A stretch of DNA of 20,894 nt from Branchiostoma floridae (GCF_000003815.2 NW_023365881.1:111277-132170); one strand, 5' to 3'; counted from the first letter of the stretch, positions 1-8,938 are shown. Made by a program: numbers and translations. The notes: generated by a model not told the origin, from the letters alone.

Positions 1-660
1 AGAGAAAGGATCTTCCTGCTTTTGGCCAGAGGCAGGTGATTACAAGTTTAGAAATCTAGTCACTGATGGTCGAAATTGAATAAATTGGATTTTCCCTTTT
101 AAATTGGATCGTGTTATACTTCATGGAAAGGGACAATTGTACGTGAATTCAGTACGCAAATCTCTCTCTTTACAGTATATCAATAATGTGGAATCAATTT
201 AAGGTACTCGTACACATCAAATCTATAATGAAAAATTTATTCCTCAAAACTTAACATGAATGTTAGTGTATCTCACAACTCATGCTCAGAGAAATTAATG
301 GTTAAAAAGTTAGTTTTCATATTGTTGATACTAACAAAAGGAAACAGGTATTGAAGGTCCTCCCAGTTTGCTGAGCGATTATGAACAAAATTGTTACACG
401 TTTCAATCATAAAGCAGAGTACTGTCAAAACTCACAGAAAAGTCCCCACATACAGCTGTATATACTTATTGCTTATTACATTACCCCATAGAATACAATA
501 ATTCATGTAACAGTAGACCATATAATAGTGGATGCATGTTTGTCCAAACATGAATAGACATATATAACGTACGTTAGTGCTAATACTGGATATCAAATAG
601 TGCGCAAAGACGCAAACGTCAAAAATGATAATTTGTTACATTCTACATTAATGTTAATAA
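1..660. other. AT-rich sequence without a recognisable gene
   Basis: I see no long open frame or known repeat here. A TTTATT at 236-241 would be a poly(A) signal AATAAA on the minus strand, possibly for the zinc-finger transcript. It is about 1 kb from the stop codon and the assignment is weak. Confidence 0.4.
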
Positions 661-664
661 GGAT

Positions 665-892
665 TTAGCCAAAGTGTCCAATGAGACAAATGTTATCATC
701 TAAGCTATCATATACCAAATACATTTCATAAACCAAGTTAGTTTTATATGCTTTACACTCATCACTCATCGCCGAGTCCATTTGATCTTGAATTGATCCT
801 CCGCCAGGATGTGAAGAAGAACACTCATCACTCATCGCCGAGTCCATTGATCATGAAATAATTGATCCTCCGCCAGAATGTGAAGAAGAAGA
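665..892 (-). repeat. In-frame 66-69 bp tandem duplication in the zinc-finger 3' region
   Basis: Two copies (755-820 and 821-about 890) start with acactcatcactcatcgcc and share a cctccgccag block. On the minus strand they read as MDSAMSDEC-SSSHPGGGSI units in one frame. The upstream copy contains an in-frame TGA, so the 60-residue open frame at 665-847 starts only after it. Its continuation reads CKAYKTNLVYEMYLVYDSLDD and ends at 665. It may be a downstream exon, a relic of a neighbouring gene's end, or 3' UTR. I do not recognise a domain. Confidence 0.5.
693..770 (-). repeat. Diverged direct repeat, copy A (partner at 1113-1188)
   Basis: The block ttatcatctaagctaycay...gttttatatgctttrcactc occurs here and again at 1113-1188 with scattered substitutions. 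On the minus strand both encode CKAYKT and SLDDN peptides, but the other copy is broken by several stops. The second copy lies directly downstream of the zinc-finger stop, so this looks like duplicated 3' sequence of zinc-finger genes. Confidence 0.65.
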
Positions 893-1112
893 ACACCCAT
901 CATACATGTGGGATTCCTTTCCAGTTGGCTTTCTCAAGTGGTCATCGAAAATGGGATTTAAGTCAAGCGTAATAAAAAATTTTAAGTAAATCGTGCAATG
1001 ACACACTTCTACCCTAAGCTAAGAGGGGACAATTCTTCGCGAGAACAACAAAAGAATTTTGATCCAAGGCAAAATCGGACTTACAGTATGTCCTAAAGCA
1101 TGTATGAACAAA

Positions 1113-1188
1113 AATTATCATCTAAGCTACCACATATCAATTACATTACTCAAATCAAGTAAGTTTTATATGCTTTGCACTCTTCAAT
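1113..1188 (-). repeat. Diverged direct repeat, copy B (partner at 693-770)
   Basis: Same block as 693-770, lying just downstream of the zinc-finger stop codon. In the frame corresponding to copy A it has several stop codons, so here it is most likely untranslated sequence. Confidence 0.6.
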
Positions 1189-1204
1189 TGTTTTTCTTAT
1201 ATAG

Positions 1205-1263
1205 TTATGTAAAAAAATGGAATTCGGTGCTGCTGTGCAGACTAGTCCACTGGTCACAGGCAT
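1205..1263 (-). pseudogene. Decayed seventh finger downstream of the zinc-finger stop codon
   Basis: Directly after the stop, the minus strand still reads tgtgaccagt, the DNA for CDQ at the start of a YKCDQCDYSA finger. It is followed by a string resembling the SAAR part (agtctgcacagcagcacc). Compared with the intact fingers, the linker between HTG and this Cys is about 7 bases shorter. That shifts the frame and creates the TAA stop. The array therefore once ran at least one finger further. What I see is the similarity; the deletion is inferred by comparison with fingers in the same array. Confidence 0.6.
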
Positions 1264-1803
1264 TTATCCGGTGTGAGTTTTGATATGTACAGACAATTCG
1301 TTTCTTGTAGCTGCCCTGTACTCGCATTTATCACACATGTAGGGTTTCTCCTGGGTATGCTCTATCAGGTGATCATCTAAGTAAGATTTCCTTGTTGCAG
1401 AATAGTCACACTGGTCACACTTGTAGGGTTTTTCTCCTGTGTGAGTTTTCATGTGTTGGGATAAGTATGACTTTCTACTTGTCCTGTACCCACACTCCCC
1501 ACACATGTAGGGTTTGTCACCAGTATGTTTTGTTAGATGTTGGTCCAAATGGGATTTCTGTGCAGCAGAATAGTCACACTGGTCACACTTGTACGGTTTT
1601 TCACCGGTATGGATTCTCATATGTTTGGATAAGTCAGACTTGCGAGCTGTCCTGAACCCACACTCCCCACACATGTAGGGTTTCTCACCGGTGTGTTTTA
1701 TCATGTGGTCATCCAAAGTTGATTTCCGTGCAGCAGAATAGTCACACTGGTCACATTTGTAGGGTTTTTCACTGGTATGAGTTCTCATATGTCTGGATAA
1801 CAC
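1264..1803 (-). CDS. C2H2 zinc-finger array protein, 3' coding part (six full fingers plus half a finger)
   Basis: Reading the minus strand gives 179 residues made almost wholly of C2H2 zinc fingers with the spacing C-x2-C-x12-H-x3-H and TGEKP-type linkers. There are six complete fingers and, at the N-terminal edge, only the second half of one (LSRHMRTH). Fingers alternate between YKCDQCDYSA and YMCGECGxRT types, so the array grew by duplication of a two-finger, 168-bp unit. Residues at helix positions -1/2/3/6 differ between fingers (RSTD, RSDK, QSHQ, RSYQ, RSYD, TNEV), as expected for DNA-contact residues. The usual core Phe four residues after the second Cys is Ala or Thr, with an aromatic at the second position instead. 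The family acts as nuclear DNA-binding regulators; the target here is unknown. The frame opens at a GTG with no upstream ATG, so this is probably the last exon, entered through a splice acceptor near 1794 (tgttatccag on the minus strand). It stops at TAA 1264-1266 immediately after HTG. Confidence 0.88.
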   Translation of the reverse strand: MLSRHMRTHTSEKPYKCDQCDYSAARKSTLDDHMIKHTGEKPYMCGECGFRTARKSDLSKHMRIHTGEKPYKCDQCDYSAAQKSHLDQHLTKHTGDKPYMCGECGYRTSRKSYLSQHMKTHTGEKPYKCDQCDYSATRKSYLDDHLIEHTQEKPYMCDKCEYRAATRNELSVHIKTHTG

Positions 1804-2330
1804 AGCACGAAAACAACTTTTTAAGCAAAGTTTTAGAGATACGTATAAAGCCCTTAAAGGCGGAGAAATATTTCAGCAGATTTTAATATCTATCAAAGGC
1901 ATCGGAAACATACATTTGGTATTTACGGAAGATTTCAGCGTTTGTAAATCTAACTTAATCTGTTGTGTTTCTTTACGTGAATTTTACATGTATTTTAGTA
2001 TGCCGAAAAGTCAACTTAAATGTCTCAAAAATATTTTCTGTCAAAACGGACAAATACCGTTTCTCTAGATCTGTTACAAAATACATGTTAACCGGCTAAG
2101 TCAAATGTAATAAGCCTTTGTCTGGTGTTAGATAAAACATTGCGTCATCTGTTTTATAACAGTGGCAAGATTTACAGTCAAAACTGAAAATTATTGCGCT
2201 TTCTGGTACAAAATGTTATGTTTATACCTCAGCAAATACAAATACAATACAATACAAAGTCAAATACAATAATCTTCTGTGTTTTTTTAGCTATTCCGAA
2301 AACATTTGACGTATTCAAACTTTCTGTGCG
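1804..2330. other. AT-rich non-coding stretch upstream (on the minus strand) of the zinc-finger exon
   Basis: The zinc-finger frame stays open for about 25 codons beyond 1803 up to a TGA near 1877 but has no ATG and loses finger character at once. That supports an intron or a broken array here. No other coding signal was seen. Confidence 0.4.
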
Positions 2331-3420
2331 CAAGGTTTAATTCGAACAGGGGAGAACCTCTCACGGTTAGCTTATATGCGCTATTTTACATTATATAAAA
2401 TGTTGCGTATACCATGGTCAATATTGACCGAAGGATGCCATATATATAATTTATTTCGAACCGTCATTTACGCAAAGAAGAGAAGACCTCCCCCGTTAAT
2501 ATATTTGCCAAGACGTATATGAAATGTTGCGTATTTCATTTGAACATACGACATGTTTATTCTTTGAATCCGCGCAGTTTAAGCGAACTAGGGGAGACCT
2601 CCCCCGTTTAGCTTATATGTTGCCAAAACGTATATGAAATGTTGCGTATTTGTTTTGAACATACGACATGTTTAATCTTTGAATCCGCGCAGTTTAAGCG
2701 AACTAGGGGAGACCTCCCCCGTTTAGCTTATATGCTGCCAAAACGTATATGAAATGTTGCGTATTTCTGTAAAACATACAACAAGTTTAATCTTTGAATC
2801 CTCGCAGTTTAAGCGAACTTCGGGAGACCACCCCCGTTTAGCTTAAATGTTGTCAAGACGTATATGAAATGTTGTGTATTTCTAAAACATACAACAAGTT
2901 TACTCTTTGAATCCGCGCAGTTTAAGCGAACTAGGGGAGACCTCCCCCGTTTAGCTTATATGTTGCCAAAACGTATATGAAATGTTGCGTATTTCTGTAA
3001 AACATACGACATGTTTAATCTTTGAATCGCGCAGTTTAAGGGAACTAGGGGAGACCTCCCTTGTTTAGCTTATATGTTGCCAAGACGTATATGAAATGTT
3101 GCGTATTTCTGTTGAACATACGACATGTTTAATCTTTGAATCCGCGCAGTTTAAGCGAACTAGGGGAGACCTCCCCCGTTTACCTTATATGTTGCCAAGA
3201 CGTATATGAAATGTTGCGTATTTCTGTTGAACATACGACATGTTTAATCTTTGAATCCGCGTAGCTTAAGCAAACTTGGGGGCACTACCCCCGTTTTATC
3301 TATTAGCTAATACCGTCTCAAAGATTTTTTGAAACGTTACCTTTTTCTGCTGAACATACGGCATGTTTGAAGCGCAGTTTCTGCGAACAGGAGGAGACCC
3401 TTTCCTTTTTATTTTATACC
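2331..3420. repeat. Minisatellite, ~115-bp unit, about ten copies
   Basis: The anchor gcagtttaagcgaacta starts at 2574, 2689, 2804, 2917, 3031, 3146 and 3261, giving periods of 113-115 bp. Degenerate units begin near 2331, 2470 and 3374. Each central unit also carries ggggagacctcccc, the block gtttagcttatatgttgcc, gtatatgaaatgttgcgtat and gaacatacgacatgttta. Central copies are nearly identical and edge copies are diverged, the usual picture for arrays kept uniform by unequal exchange. There is no conserved reading frame (115 is not a multiple of 3), so it is non-coding. Confidence 0.93.
2416..2429. repeat. Perfect 14-bp palindrome GGTCAATATTGACC
   Basis: The sequence equals its own reverse complement and sits in the degenerate left edge of the 115-bp array. 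It could be a dimeric protein binding site or chance. Confidence 0.4.
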
Positions 3421-3560
3421 GCATATATGTTCTGAAATTCCAGGGTCTACATCAGGGTGAGGCCGCCTGTTTTTTTTGTGGCAAGTTGACACTCGAGCTA
3501 AGAGACAGTAGAAATCCCGACTACTGCTATGAATATCTCCGCGACTCAACCTCTGCTTGA
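3363..3560 (+). other. Short open frame (65 codons) at the edge of the minisatellite, function unknown
   Basis: The first half is derived from the last, degenerate 115-bp unit, so it is unlikely to be a real N-terminus. The second half (from about 3443, after a possible acceptor attccag) reads EAACFFCGKLTLEL and so on, with a CxxC pair, and ends at TGA 3558-3560. I recognise no family. It could be a small exon or chance. Confidence 0.12.
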
Positions 3561-3607
3561 AGAATAAGGATGTAGTAGGTATAGCGTTTTGTGCAGTGAG
3601 TTGTGTT

Positions 3608-3883
3608 TTCTCTATAAAACGGCAAGCAGTTCTTACTACAGGTAAATGTACGAAATATGTTTATTTCTTTATCTACAAGCAAGCGTCACCCGATTCTATC
3701 ATTATTATCATGAAGGTTTGTTAATCATGGGGCATGATTTGCGAATACGTTCGGATGATCAGTGCCTTCTTATGGACTGAGGCCGTATGATTAGCGAAGA
3801 GTTCGCGCTGGGATAATCAGGAGTCGGGGTCAACAACCCGTGATGCTGACCCAACATGGCGGCGCCCACAGATCGGACAGAAG
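3608..3883 (+). promoter_or_regulatory. Probable promoter and start region of the plus-strand gene
   Basis: A TATAAAAC lies at about 3614-3621. The translation start is embedded in AACATGGCGGC (3853-3863), an exact match to AANATGGCGGC, the YY1-type element found just downstream of transcription starts in many animal housekeeping genes. The surroundings (3690-3920) are richer in CpG than the flanks. The TATA-like box is over 200 bp upstream of the ATG, so it may be irrelevant or serve a longer leader. No start site can be fixed from sequence alone. Confidence 0.45.
3856..3883 (+). CDS. Unknown multi-exon gene, coding exon 1 (start codon)
   Basis: The exon reads MAAPTDRTE plus the first base of a Gly codon, then a donor GAAG|GTGTGT. 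The start codon has a strong context (CAACATGGCG). The open frame would end in TGA 16 codons later if not spliced, so splicing is required. The donor leaves phase 1, and the next exon (4541) begins with two bases that complete GGG, giving a join without frame conflict. Start, donor and phase together make this a credible first exon even though it is only 28 coding bases. Expression evidence is absent. Confidence 0.5.
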
Positions 3884-4540
3884 GTGTGTGGCGGTCGGCG
3901 ATATGAGCCTGGAAACCCCTTTCCAAGCATATTCATTCCAGGTAACACGTTCAACAGGTAGGTCTTATAATCCAGGCTCCGTTTTTTTCTTCGATAATAA
4001 GATTTGCGTGAACCTGTGGTTGGGAAGCAGTAAACTAAATCATATCCATTTTAATGGCGCCAAGGAGGTAAATATATATTATAACCTTCTTGCTAAGTAT
4101 CGGCTCTAACGGACTTCCCTGACCGGGTAAGACGGATGGTATTTTACATAAGTCTCTTGTCCGAGGATCAAGTATACCGGTAAGTAGCCCTCAGTTTAAA
4201 TATATAGCGTCGACTAACGTTATCATGGCTAACCGGTAAGGAACAATGTCAGCATGGACAAAATAAAATGCAAGCTTTGGTCTATTAAAAAGCTGGGGCC
4301 AATTGCCAATATAATGTTAAGTACCATATACAACATTTGCATGCTTTATGTGATTATGTGAAGAGTTGTTAAGGCATGGACCTTAGGTATAAGTTCAGAA
4401 TGCCAGAATAGATTCTCAGTTGCAATGATACCCCCCTCCCCCAAACCTGGAGAGTACTGCATTTACAGGGGGTTCTGGACAAGAAGGGCTCAGCTGTTCA
4501 GGGCGGGCGAACTGAAATATTAGCTTAAGCTTAAGTACAG

Positions 4541-4767
4541 GGGCCCCACTCACAACAATCCAAGCAAGGGTTCACATGAAGTATCCACTGTCTATAAAAC
4601 TGCTTCCAGTCATAATTCCAGAGTATGATACCCTGGGAAAACCTGACCCCAGAGCCGCGCGCAAGGTTTACCGATCTTTGGCACACGCGCCCCCAGAACA
4701 CCCGCCGCCCAACACCCACCTGCTCGACAATCCAGCTGGCCTCAACTATCACTTGCCTTTCAGAGAA
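4541..4767 (+). CDS. Unknown multi-exon gene, coding exon 2 (proline-rich)
   Basis: An acceptor aagtacag precedes 4541 and a near-consensus donor GAGAA|GTAAGT follows 4767. In between, one frame is fully open: APLTTIQARVHMKYPLSIKL at the start, then LPVIIPEYDTLGKPDPRAAR, then a stretch rich in Pro and His (HAPPEHPPPNTHLLD) and finally NYHLPFRE. Entry phase matches exon 1 and the exon leaves in phase 0. Base composition is clearly more GC-rich than neighbouring introns, as expected for coding sequence. There is no signal peptide, membrane segment or domain I can name. I do not recognise the protein. An ATG inside the exon (4576) is less likely to be the start than 3856. Confidence 0.68.
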
Positions 4768-5702
4768 GTAAGTGATAGTCAGGTCCCGGGCTGGCATGAA
4801 GTGGGGCCAGCTGGTTGGTAGTGCCTAGTGTGTGGGTGTATAGTTGCGGGCGTGCGTGAAGCAGGCAGGGATCGGTAACTCTTCTTCGTGCCGCTTCTTT
4901 GAGTTTGGTTTCCCTGGGTAAGACTATGACTATCTACAATTTTTTACACTGACAGTTCTACCTCATCATGATTGGCTGTTTAAATTTTCTCAGACCATTC
5001 ATTATTGCTTCAGTTTCATTTTTGGTAAATCTTTCCCCAGGAAATGGGAGTCATAATCCAAACTTGCTGCCGTGATGTGGGGCTGTGTGTTTAGGGCAAG
5101 GTGCATGCGTTGTGCAAAATGCAGAAAAATTCTGTTTTAGCTCCTTGTCAGTGGTTGGTTCAAAATTTCTGTCACAGCCTGCTCAAAAATTGGATCAGAA
5201 TTGTACAATATTACCTTACCATAAACAAAGCTAAGCTGAATGATGAAAACAGCTATTATGCATGGTTTGACTGAGGTGGTTGTACATTGAATGGGTATAC
5301 ATAACTGGTATTTCTGGGTGCACCGATCAGAAAAAAATGAAGGAATGGAAAGAAATCAGGTGACAACAGTTAACCAATTAGAAAATGGTTCTGTCTTCTC
5401 AGCAAAACATGTAATTTTGACTGTGCACGTTGAACAGTCAGCAGTCATGCCAAAACAGAAACAGGTTGATAAATGTTGAAGATACATTTCCTTTCTGCAT
5501 TGTAGTTGATAATGAAAATAAATTTGTTATTCCAAACTATCCAAAGTACAATCTGAACGTATTCTGTAACACTCAAAGAGACCAATACACAATGACATGT
5601 AAATGTTTGTCTCACTCTCCATTGTGATACTAGTCTGTACTACTATAAGCAGGCCTGGACTTGAACTTGATCCCCTGGACATGAATCGTGGTGTCATCTA
5701 GA
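4768..5702 (+). other. Presumed intron 2, first part
   Basis: Opens with the donor GTAAGT at 4768 and is AT-rich. An acceptor-like ccttccccag-type site occurs before 5041, but the frame that matches exon 2 runs into TAG after 17 codons. Open frames around 5291-5627 lack good splice sites on both sides. I see no supported exon here. Confidence 0.4.
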
Positions 5703-5841
5703 CTGTGGTGTCCTACTGGCCAAACAGTTAGGGTGTTTGGTCCAGAGCGCAGGGTCCTGGGTTTGAATCCCCTGACATGCCATTCATATTGTGCCTTCGG
5801 CACAACACTGATTTCGGGGTAGATTTAACCGCTAGATAGCG
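5703..5841 (+). mobile_element. tRNA-derived SINE, truncated by an assembly gap
   Basis: An A-box-like TGGCCAAACAGTTAGG (5717-5732) and a B-box-like GGGTTTGAATCCCC (5759-5772) are spaced as in a tRNA-derived Pol III promoter. Behind the tRNA-like head, 5789-5805 forms a perfect 7-bp hairpin, ttgtgcc-ttc-ggcacaa, followed by acactgatttc. This resembles the conserved body of SINEs widespread in marine invertebrates and amphioxus (family from memory; not searched). The sequence runs into a gap of 100 N, so the tail is unknown. The cloverleaf is too degenerate for a functional tRNA. Confidence 0.6.
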
Positions 5842-5941
5842 NNNNNNNNNNNNNNNNNNNNNNNNNNNNNNNNNNNNNNNNNNNNNNNNNNNNNNNNNNN
5901 NNNNNNNNNNNNNNNNNNNNNNNNNNNNNNNNNNNNNNNNN
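5842..5941. other. Assembly gap (100 N)
   Basis: A run of exactly 100 N, the conventional size for a gap of unknown length, lying inside the SINE copy. Confidence 0.99.
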
Positions 5942-6211
5942 ACCTCTAGCAAAACGAACATTAGGTTACCAGAGTTACATAATGTATTGCTGAATGGCAG
6001 CTGCTCCAGACCCTTCCTATTCAGCCCCACCAATTACAAGCTCCTTGCAATTCAGCTTATGGTGCCAAGAGATCTACTTGTCCGTAATTCAAAACTGTAT
6101 CTGTTCAATAACATCCTGGACCTGGATTTTCTGTACTACTACTACTAGTACCTGTACCCACCCATGCATGTGCATGGATGTACATGTCCGTATCCAACTT
6201 GTATCCCACAG

Positions 6212-6269
6212 GCTTACAGGCTTTCATCAAATGAATTGAATCCAGTCTTCATGTGCGCCGAGTGCAGCA
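6212..6269 (+). CDS. Candidate small exon of the unknown gene (weak)
   Basis: After gtatcccacag at 6201-6211 a phase-0 frame reads AYRLSSNELNPVFMCAECS, and a possible donor GCA|GTACAG follows. Phase 0 in fits exon 2, and phase 1 out fits the candidate exon at 6712. Against it, the donor is weak and the exon is only 58 bases. The peptide has a CxxC pair but no family I know. Confidence 0.25.
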
Positions 6270-6711
6270 GTACAGTCTAAAATTCAAATACCAGACTTTG
6301 ATGTTGGATAGCTGTTGGTACAAGTTTTGTTTGTTGACACTGTGTATTGTGCATCACTCTGGTCCCATCCCTCATGCAGGTCAGATCACCATCCCACCCA
6401 AGGGAGTAGCTCAAAATAAATCATAGTTCAATTAGAACACTGTTCTAGTTGGTGTCAGCACAACGATGAAATAATTGCGGTCCTCTGAAGTTGCTAAAAT
6501 CAAACAAATCAAGAAGGAGAGTCTGTAGGACACATTTCTCTGTGAAGTAAATTATGGTGTTTACGGTTTGTTTTAGATGTTTGATACATGGCAAATGTCA
6601 GACTAAACTTAAAAATAATCTTGACAGTGCAAAGACTCAGTCCCATACCCAGACAAATATATGTATCTAATTGCTGTTTCCGTTTTATGTTCTTGTTCAT
6701 CATAACAAAAG

Positions 6712-6831
6712 GCACTAACCACGAGTACAGTGTACTAGAGCTAACCCAACATCTGCTTGGATCTTTGAGAGCTGTTTCCTTTAATAAGCCACCAAGGGAC
6801 AGTAAAACAACACCTGCTTCGAGAAAAGGCT
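6712..6831 (+). CDS. Candidate internal exon of the unknown gene
   Basis: A pyrimidine-rich tract (ttttatgttcttgttcat) ends in acaaaag at 6711, and 120 bases later the perfect intron start GTAAGT occurs (6832). Only one of three frames is open across the interval. It reads TNHEYSVLELTQHLLGSLRA, then VSFNKPPRDSKTTPASRKG, which looks like an amphipathic helix followed by a basic, Ser/Thr-rich linker. It enters needing two bases and leaves in phase 1. The last exon bases (GCT) are poor for a donor. An overlapping minus-strand open frame (6509-6934) lacks splice or start support. Confidence 0.42.
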
Positions 6832-7092
6832 GTAAGTGGGGACCAAGACAAGCAGACTGCATCTCTCTATGAATGTTCCACAATTTTCTGAATATTAGGA
6901 GTGTTCTTTGAAAGTAACAGAGTAAGCAAAACAATGTGCATTATCAGTTTGTCACATAGGTACCATTTGCCAAAGTAGTGTGTCATAGTTATCTACCGAA
7001 CCGATCGTGAGATACATGTCAAGCTGCAAGGAGCACAAACTCAGACAATTTCAAAACCCCTTGTCACGTCAGCATGTGACCTTCCTTTCCAG

Positions 7093-7177
7093 GAAGTAAT
7101 TACAGTATACTGTAACAAGTCACTCCTGCAAGGTCTCAGAGAATATTGTGTTCTTATTACCACCATGAAAAATGGAG
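7093..7177 (+). CDS. Candidate internal exon of the unknown gene
   Basis: The acceptor ccttcctttccag is strong, and the donor GGAG|GTATGA at 7178 is reasonable. Between them one frame reads EVITVYCNKSLLQGLREYC then VLITTMKNGG. It enters in phase 0 and leaves in phase 1, which fits the exon at 7617. It does not fit the phase-1 exit of the 6712-6831 candidate unless a second acceptor four bases on (ggaag) is used, so one of the two models is incomplete. No domain recognised. Confidence 0.35.
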
Positions 7178-7338
7178 GTATGAGGTCAGAGGGCCAAAGA
7201 AAAACAGTTTCCAGCTTTCACTTTTACAGTTATCTGTCCTTAAAACTTGCAAGCAATTCTGTGCAGTGTGTACAAGTCATGGCCTGGTATCTAACCATGT
7301 TATATAACTCCCTAGTCTCTTCTTTTGTATCCTTGCAG

Positions 7339-7458
7339 ATAGGACAAAGGAGACTTGGAGCTATAAAAGGGCTGGATACCAGGCTATTTACTAGTAGTTG
7401 TGAAATGCTTGTGGTTAAAGATCAATCAGTGTCATCAGCAACGGAAGGTTCAAGTTAA
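7339..7458 (+). other. Alternative candidate exon after a good splice acceptor (unresolved)
   Basis: The site tcttttgtatccttgcag (ending 7338) is a very good acceptor. The frame from it reads IGQRRLGAIKGLDTRLFTSS and runs to a TAA at 7456-7458, with only a poor donor (GAAG|GTTCAA, 7447). It could be an alternative terminal exon or a decoy. The phase linking it to 7093-7177 does not match when the 7178 donor is used. Confidence 0.2.
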
Positions 7459-7616
7459 AGGCAATGTATCTGACTGTAGGTTATTCTGCCAGACATTAAT
7501 CTCTATGTCTTTGCATTTGTCAGTTTGTTTTCTGAAGTGCAACTCACATGTGCTACGCAATAACTGCATCCATCTTTCTTTTGTTTTGTAAATGGTGTTG
7601 CTCAATACAAGGCCAG

Positions 7617-7807
7617 TGCTGGCCACATTTAAACTAAGGACTGAACTAATTGAAGATGTTAAGGAGATAGCTGTGTACTTGGTGTGGAAATCTAATGTGG
7701 GTTGTATTTGTGTGGGAAGCACTCCCCAGAAAGAGAGTTCCACATTTAGTCCAAGGATAGACGCTTTTGCTAAAAGGGGGTATTATTGTACACTTTCCAC
7801 ACAAGAG
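7617..7807 (+). CDS. Unknown multi-exon gene, penultimate coding exon
   Basis: A frame open from before 7617 to 7807 reads LATFKLRTELIEDVKEIAVY, LVWKSNVGCICVG, then STPQKESSTFSPRIDAFAKR and GYYCTLSTQE, followed by a donor GAG|GTATAA (7808). The likely acceptor is ggccag at 7616, downstream of a T-rich tract. That entry phase fits the phase-1 exit at 7177. The exon leaves in phase 0, exactly what the terminal exon at 10692 needs. The alternating hydrophobic and charged pattern looks like a folded alpha/beta segment. No family recognised. Confidence 0.5.
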
Positions 7808-8938
7808 GTATAACATTTTACTGCACGTGCTTACTTGGCAGTTGCATTCTTTCTTTCTTACTGTGGATGTGTATAATACCATGATATACTGAAGTTGATA
7901 GTCCCTACTAGTAAGACATCTATATTTTTACTATAATGCCCCTAGATAAGAGTAACACTTACAGCACAACAGATCTGTGGGTCCTTAAAACTAAAGAGGG
8001 AGGTAGCCTGCTGAGGTAGCCACCCTGCTATAGCCTGCCCACCATTTCCAGACACCCTATTACAAGAATCCCTTTCTCAGTTTTTTTAATATCATCTGTA
8101 GGAGTTTCACCCACTGAGCCTGGCTGGGCATTCCTTTCTATGATTATATGTGCATGCGGTAAGAAAGAATATTTGGAGCTTAATAATGATAATGATAATA
8201 ATATTTGTATAGGTGTCAGAACAGTCATACAGGTCTGGACCTAAACAAAAAGTAAACTTTGCTAGAGGTTGAAATAGATGTTAGTATTCATATAAAGATT
8301 CCAATTTATCATTTTAAAAGTCATTAAGCTACATCATTATTTTATAGCTTAAAAGATGATTGATCAAACTTGTTAATGTACATGATCTGGTCTGGACCTT
8401 ACCTAAACCTGTGTACCAGTACACATGTGGTACCCTGACAGTGTTAGTTGGGCTTCGAAACCTGGTGTACTTGAAGTTGAATATTGATATTGTTTGCTTT
8501 TTGTTTGAACCTTTGAATTTATTTATTCATGAAAAGCTCAAATCCGCCTGCAGTAATACTATGGCTGTTTTTAACATCTCTTGCAATCAGGTGGAATCTG
8601 AAAGTCACTTTTGAATAAGCATAACTTGAATTTGTAAGCTCTACTATTAGTACACCTGTCCAGTAGGTATTGACAGTCACTCTGAGCTGCCAGCTGTACT
8701 GCATGGCTACCACCTGTGTCCCTCTAATGGGAATATCCAAAATCTGTGAGGGATTGTAATCCAAAGCAGTGACCCTGTAGTGTACCATTGATCAATATTG
8801 ACTGAAGAAAGCGATGCATATGTCAAATGCAGATATACCAGCACCTTATAAGGTACAGGGTCTGATTTAGTATTGTCTCAATGGCTGAAATTGTCTATGA
8901 TGGCTTCCAGAACACAACTAGCAAGAACATTAATGTAC
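7808..8938 (+). other. Presumed last intron, unique part
   Basis: AT-rich intronic sequence, with no exon supported by splice sites and frame. It includes gtgtaccagtacac (about 8410-8423), a short palindrome with 6-bp arms, and otherwise no recognisable element. Confidence 0.4.

Noticed and set aside
1392-1655. Plus-strand open frame of 87 codons
   Set aside because: It is the antisense shadow of the zinc-finger array; its His/Cys-rich repeats mirror the minus-strand finger repeats.
4430-4443. C-rich tract (cccccctccccc) as a regulatory or i-motif site
   Set aside because: It is a single short tract in an intron, with nothing to distinguish it from a chance or splice-related pyrimidine tract.
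4531-4797. Minus-strand open frame of 88 codons
   Set aside because: It is antisense to exon 2, which has proper plus-strand splice sites and a phase match.
6509-6934. Minus-strand open frame of 141 codons
   Set aside because: It starts and ends without gene context and shows no domain. The plus-strand candidate exon inside it has splice sites.
7363-7370. TATAAAAG as an internal promoter
   Set aside because: It lies just after a strong splice acceptor within the gene body, and no transcription start can be supported.
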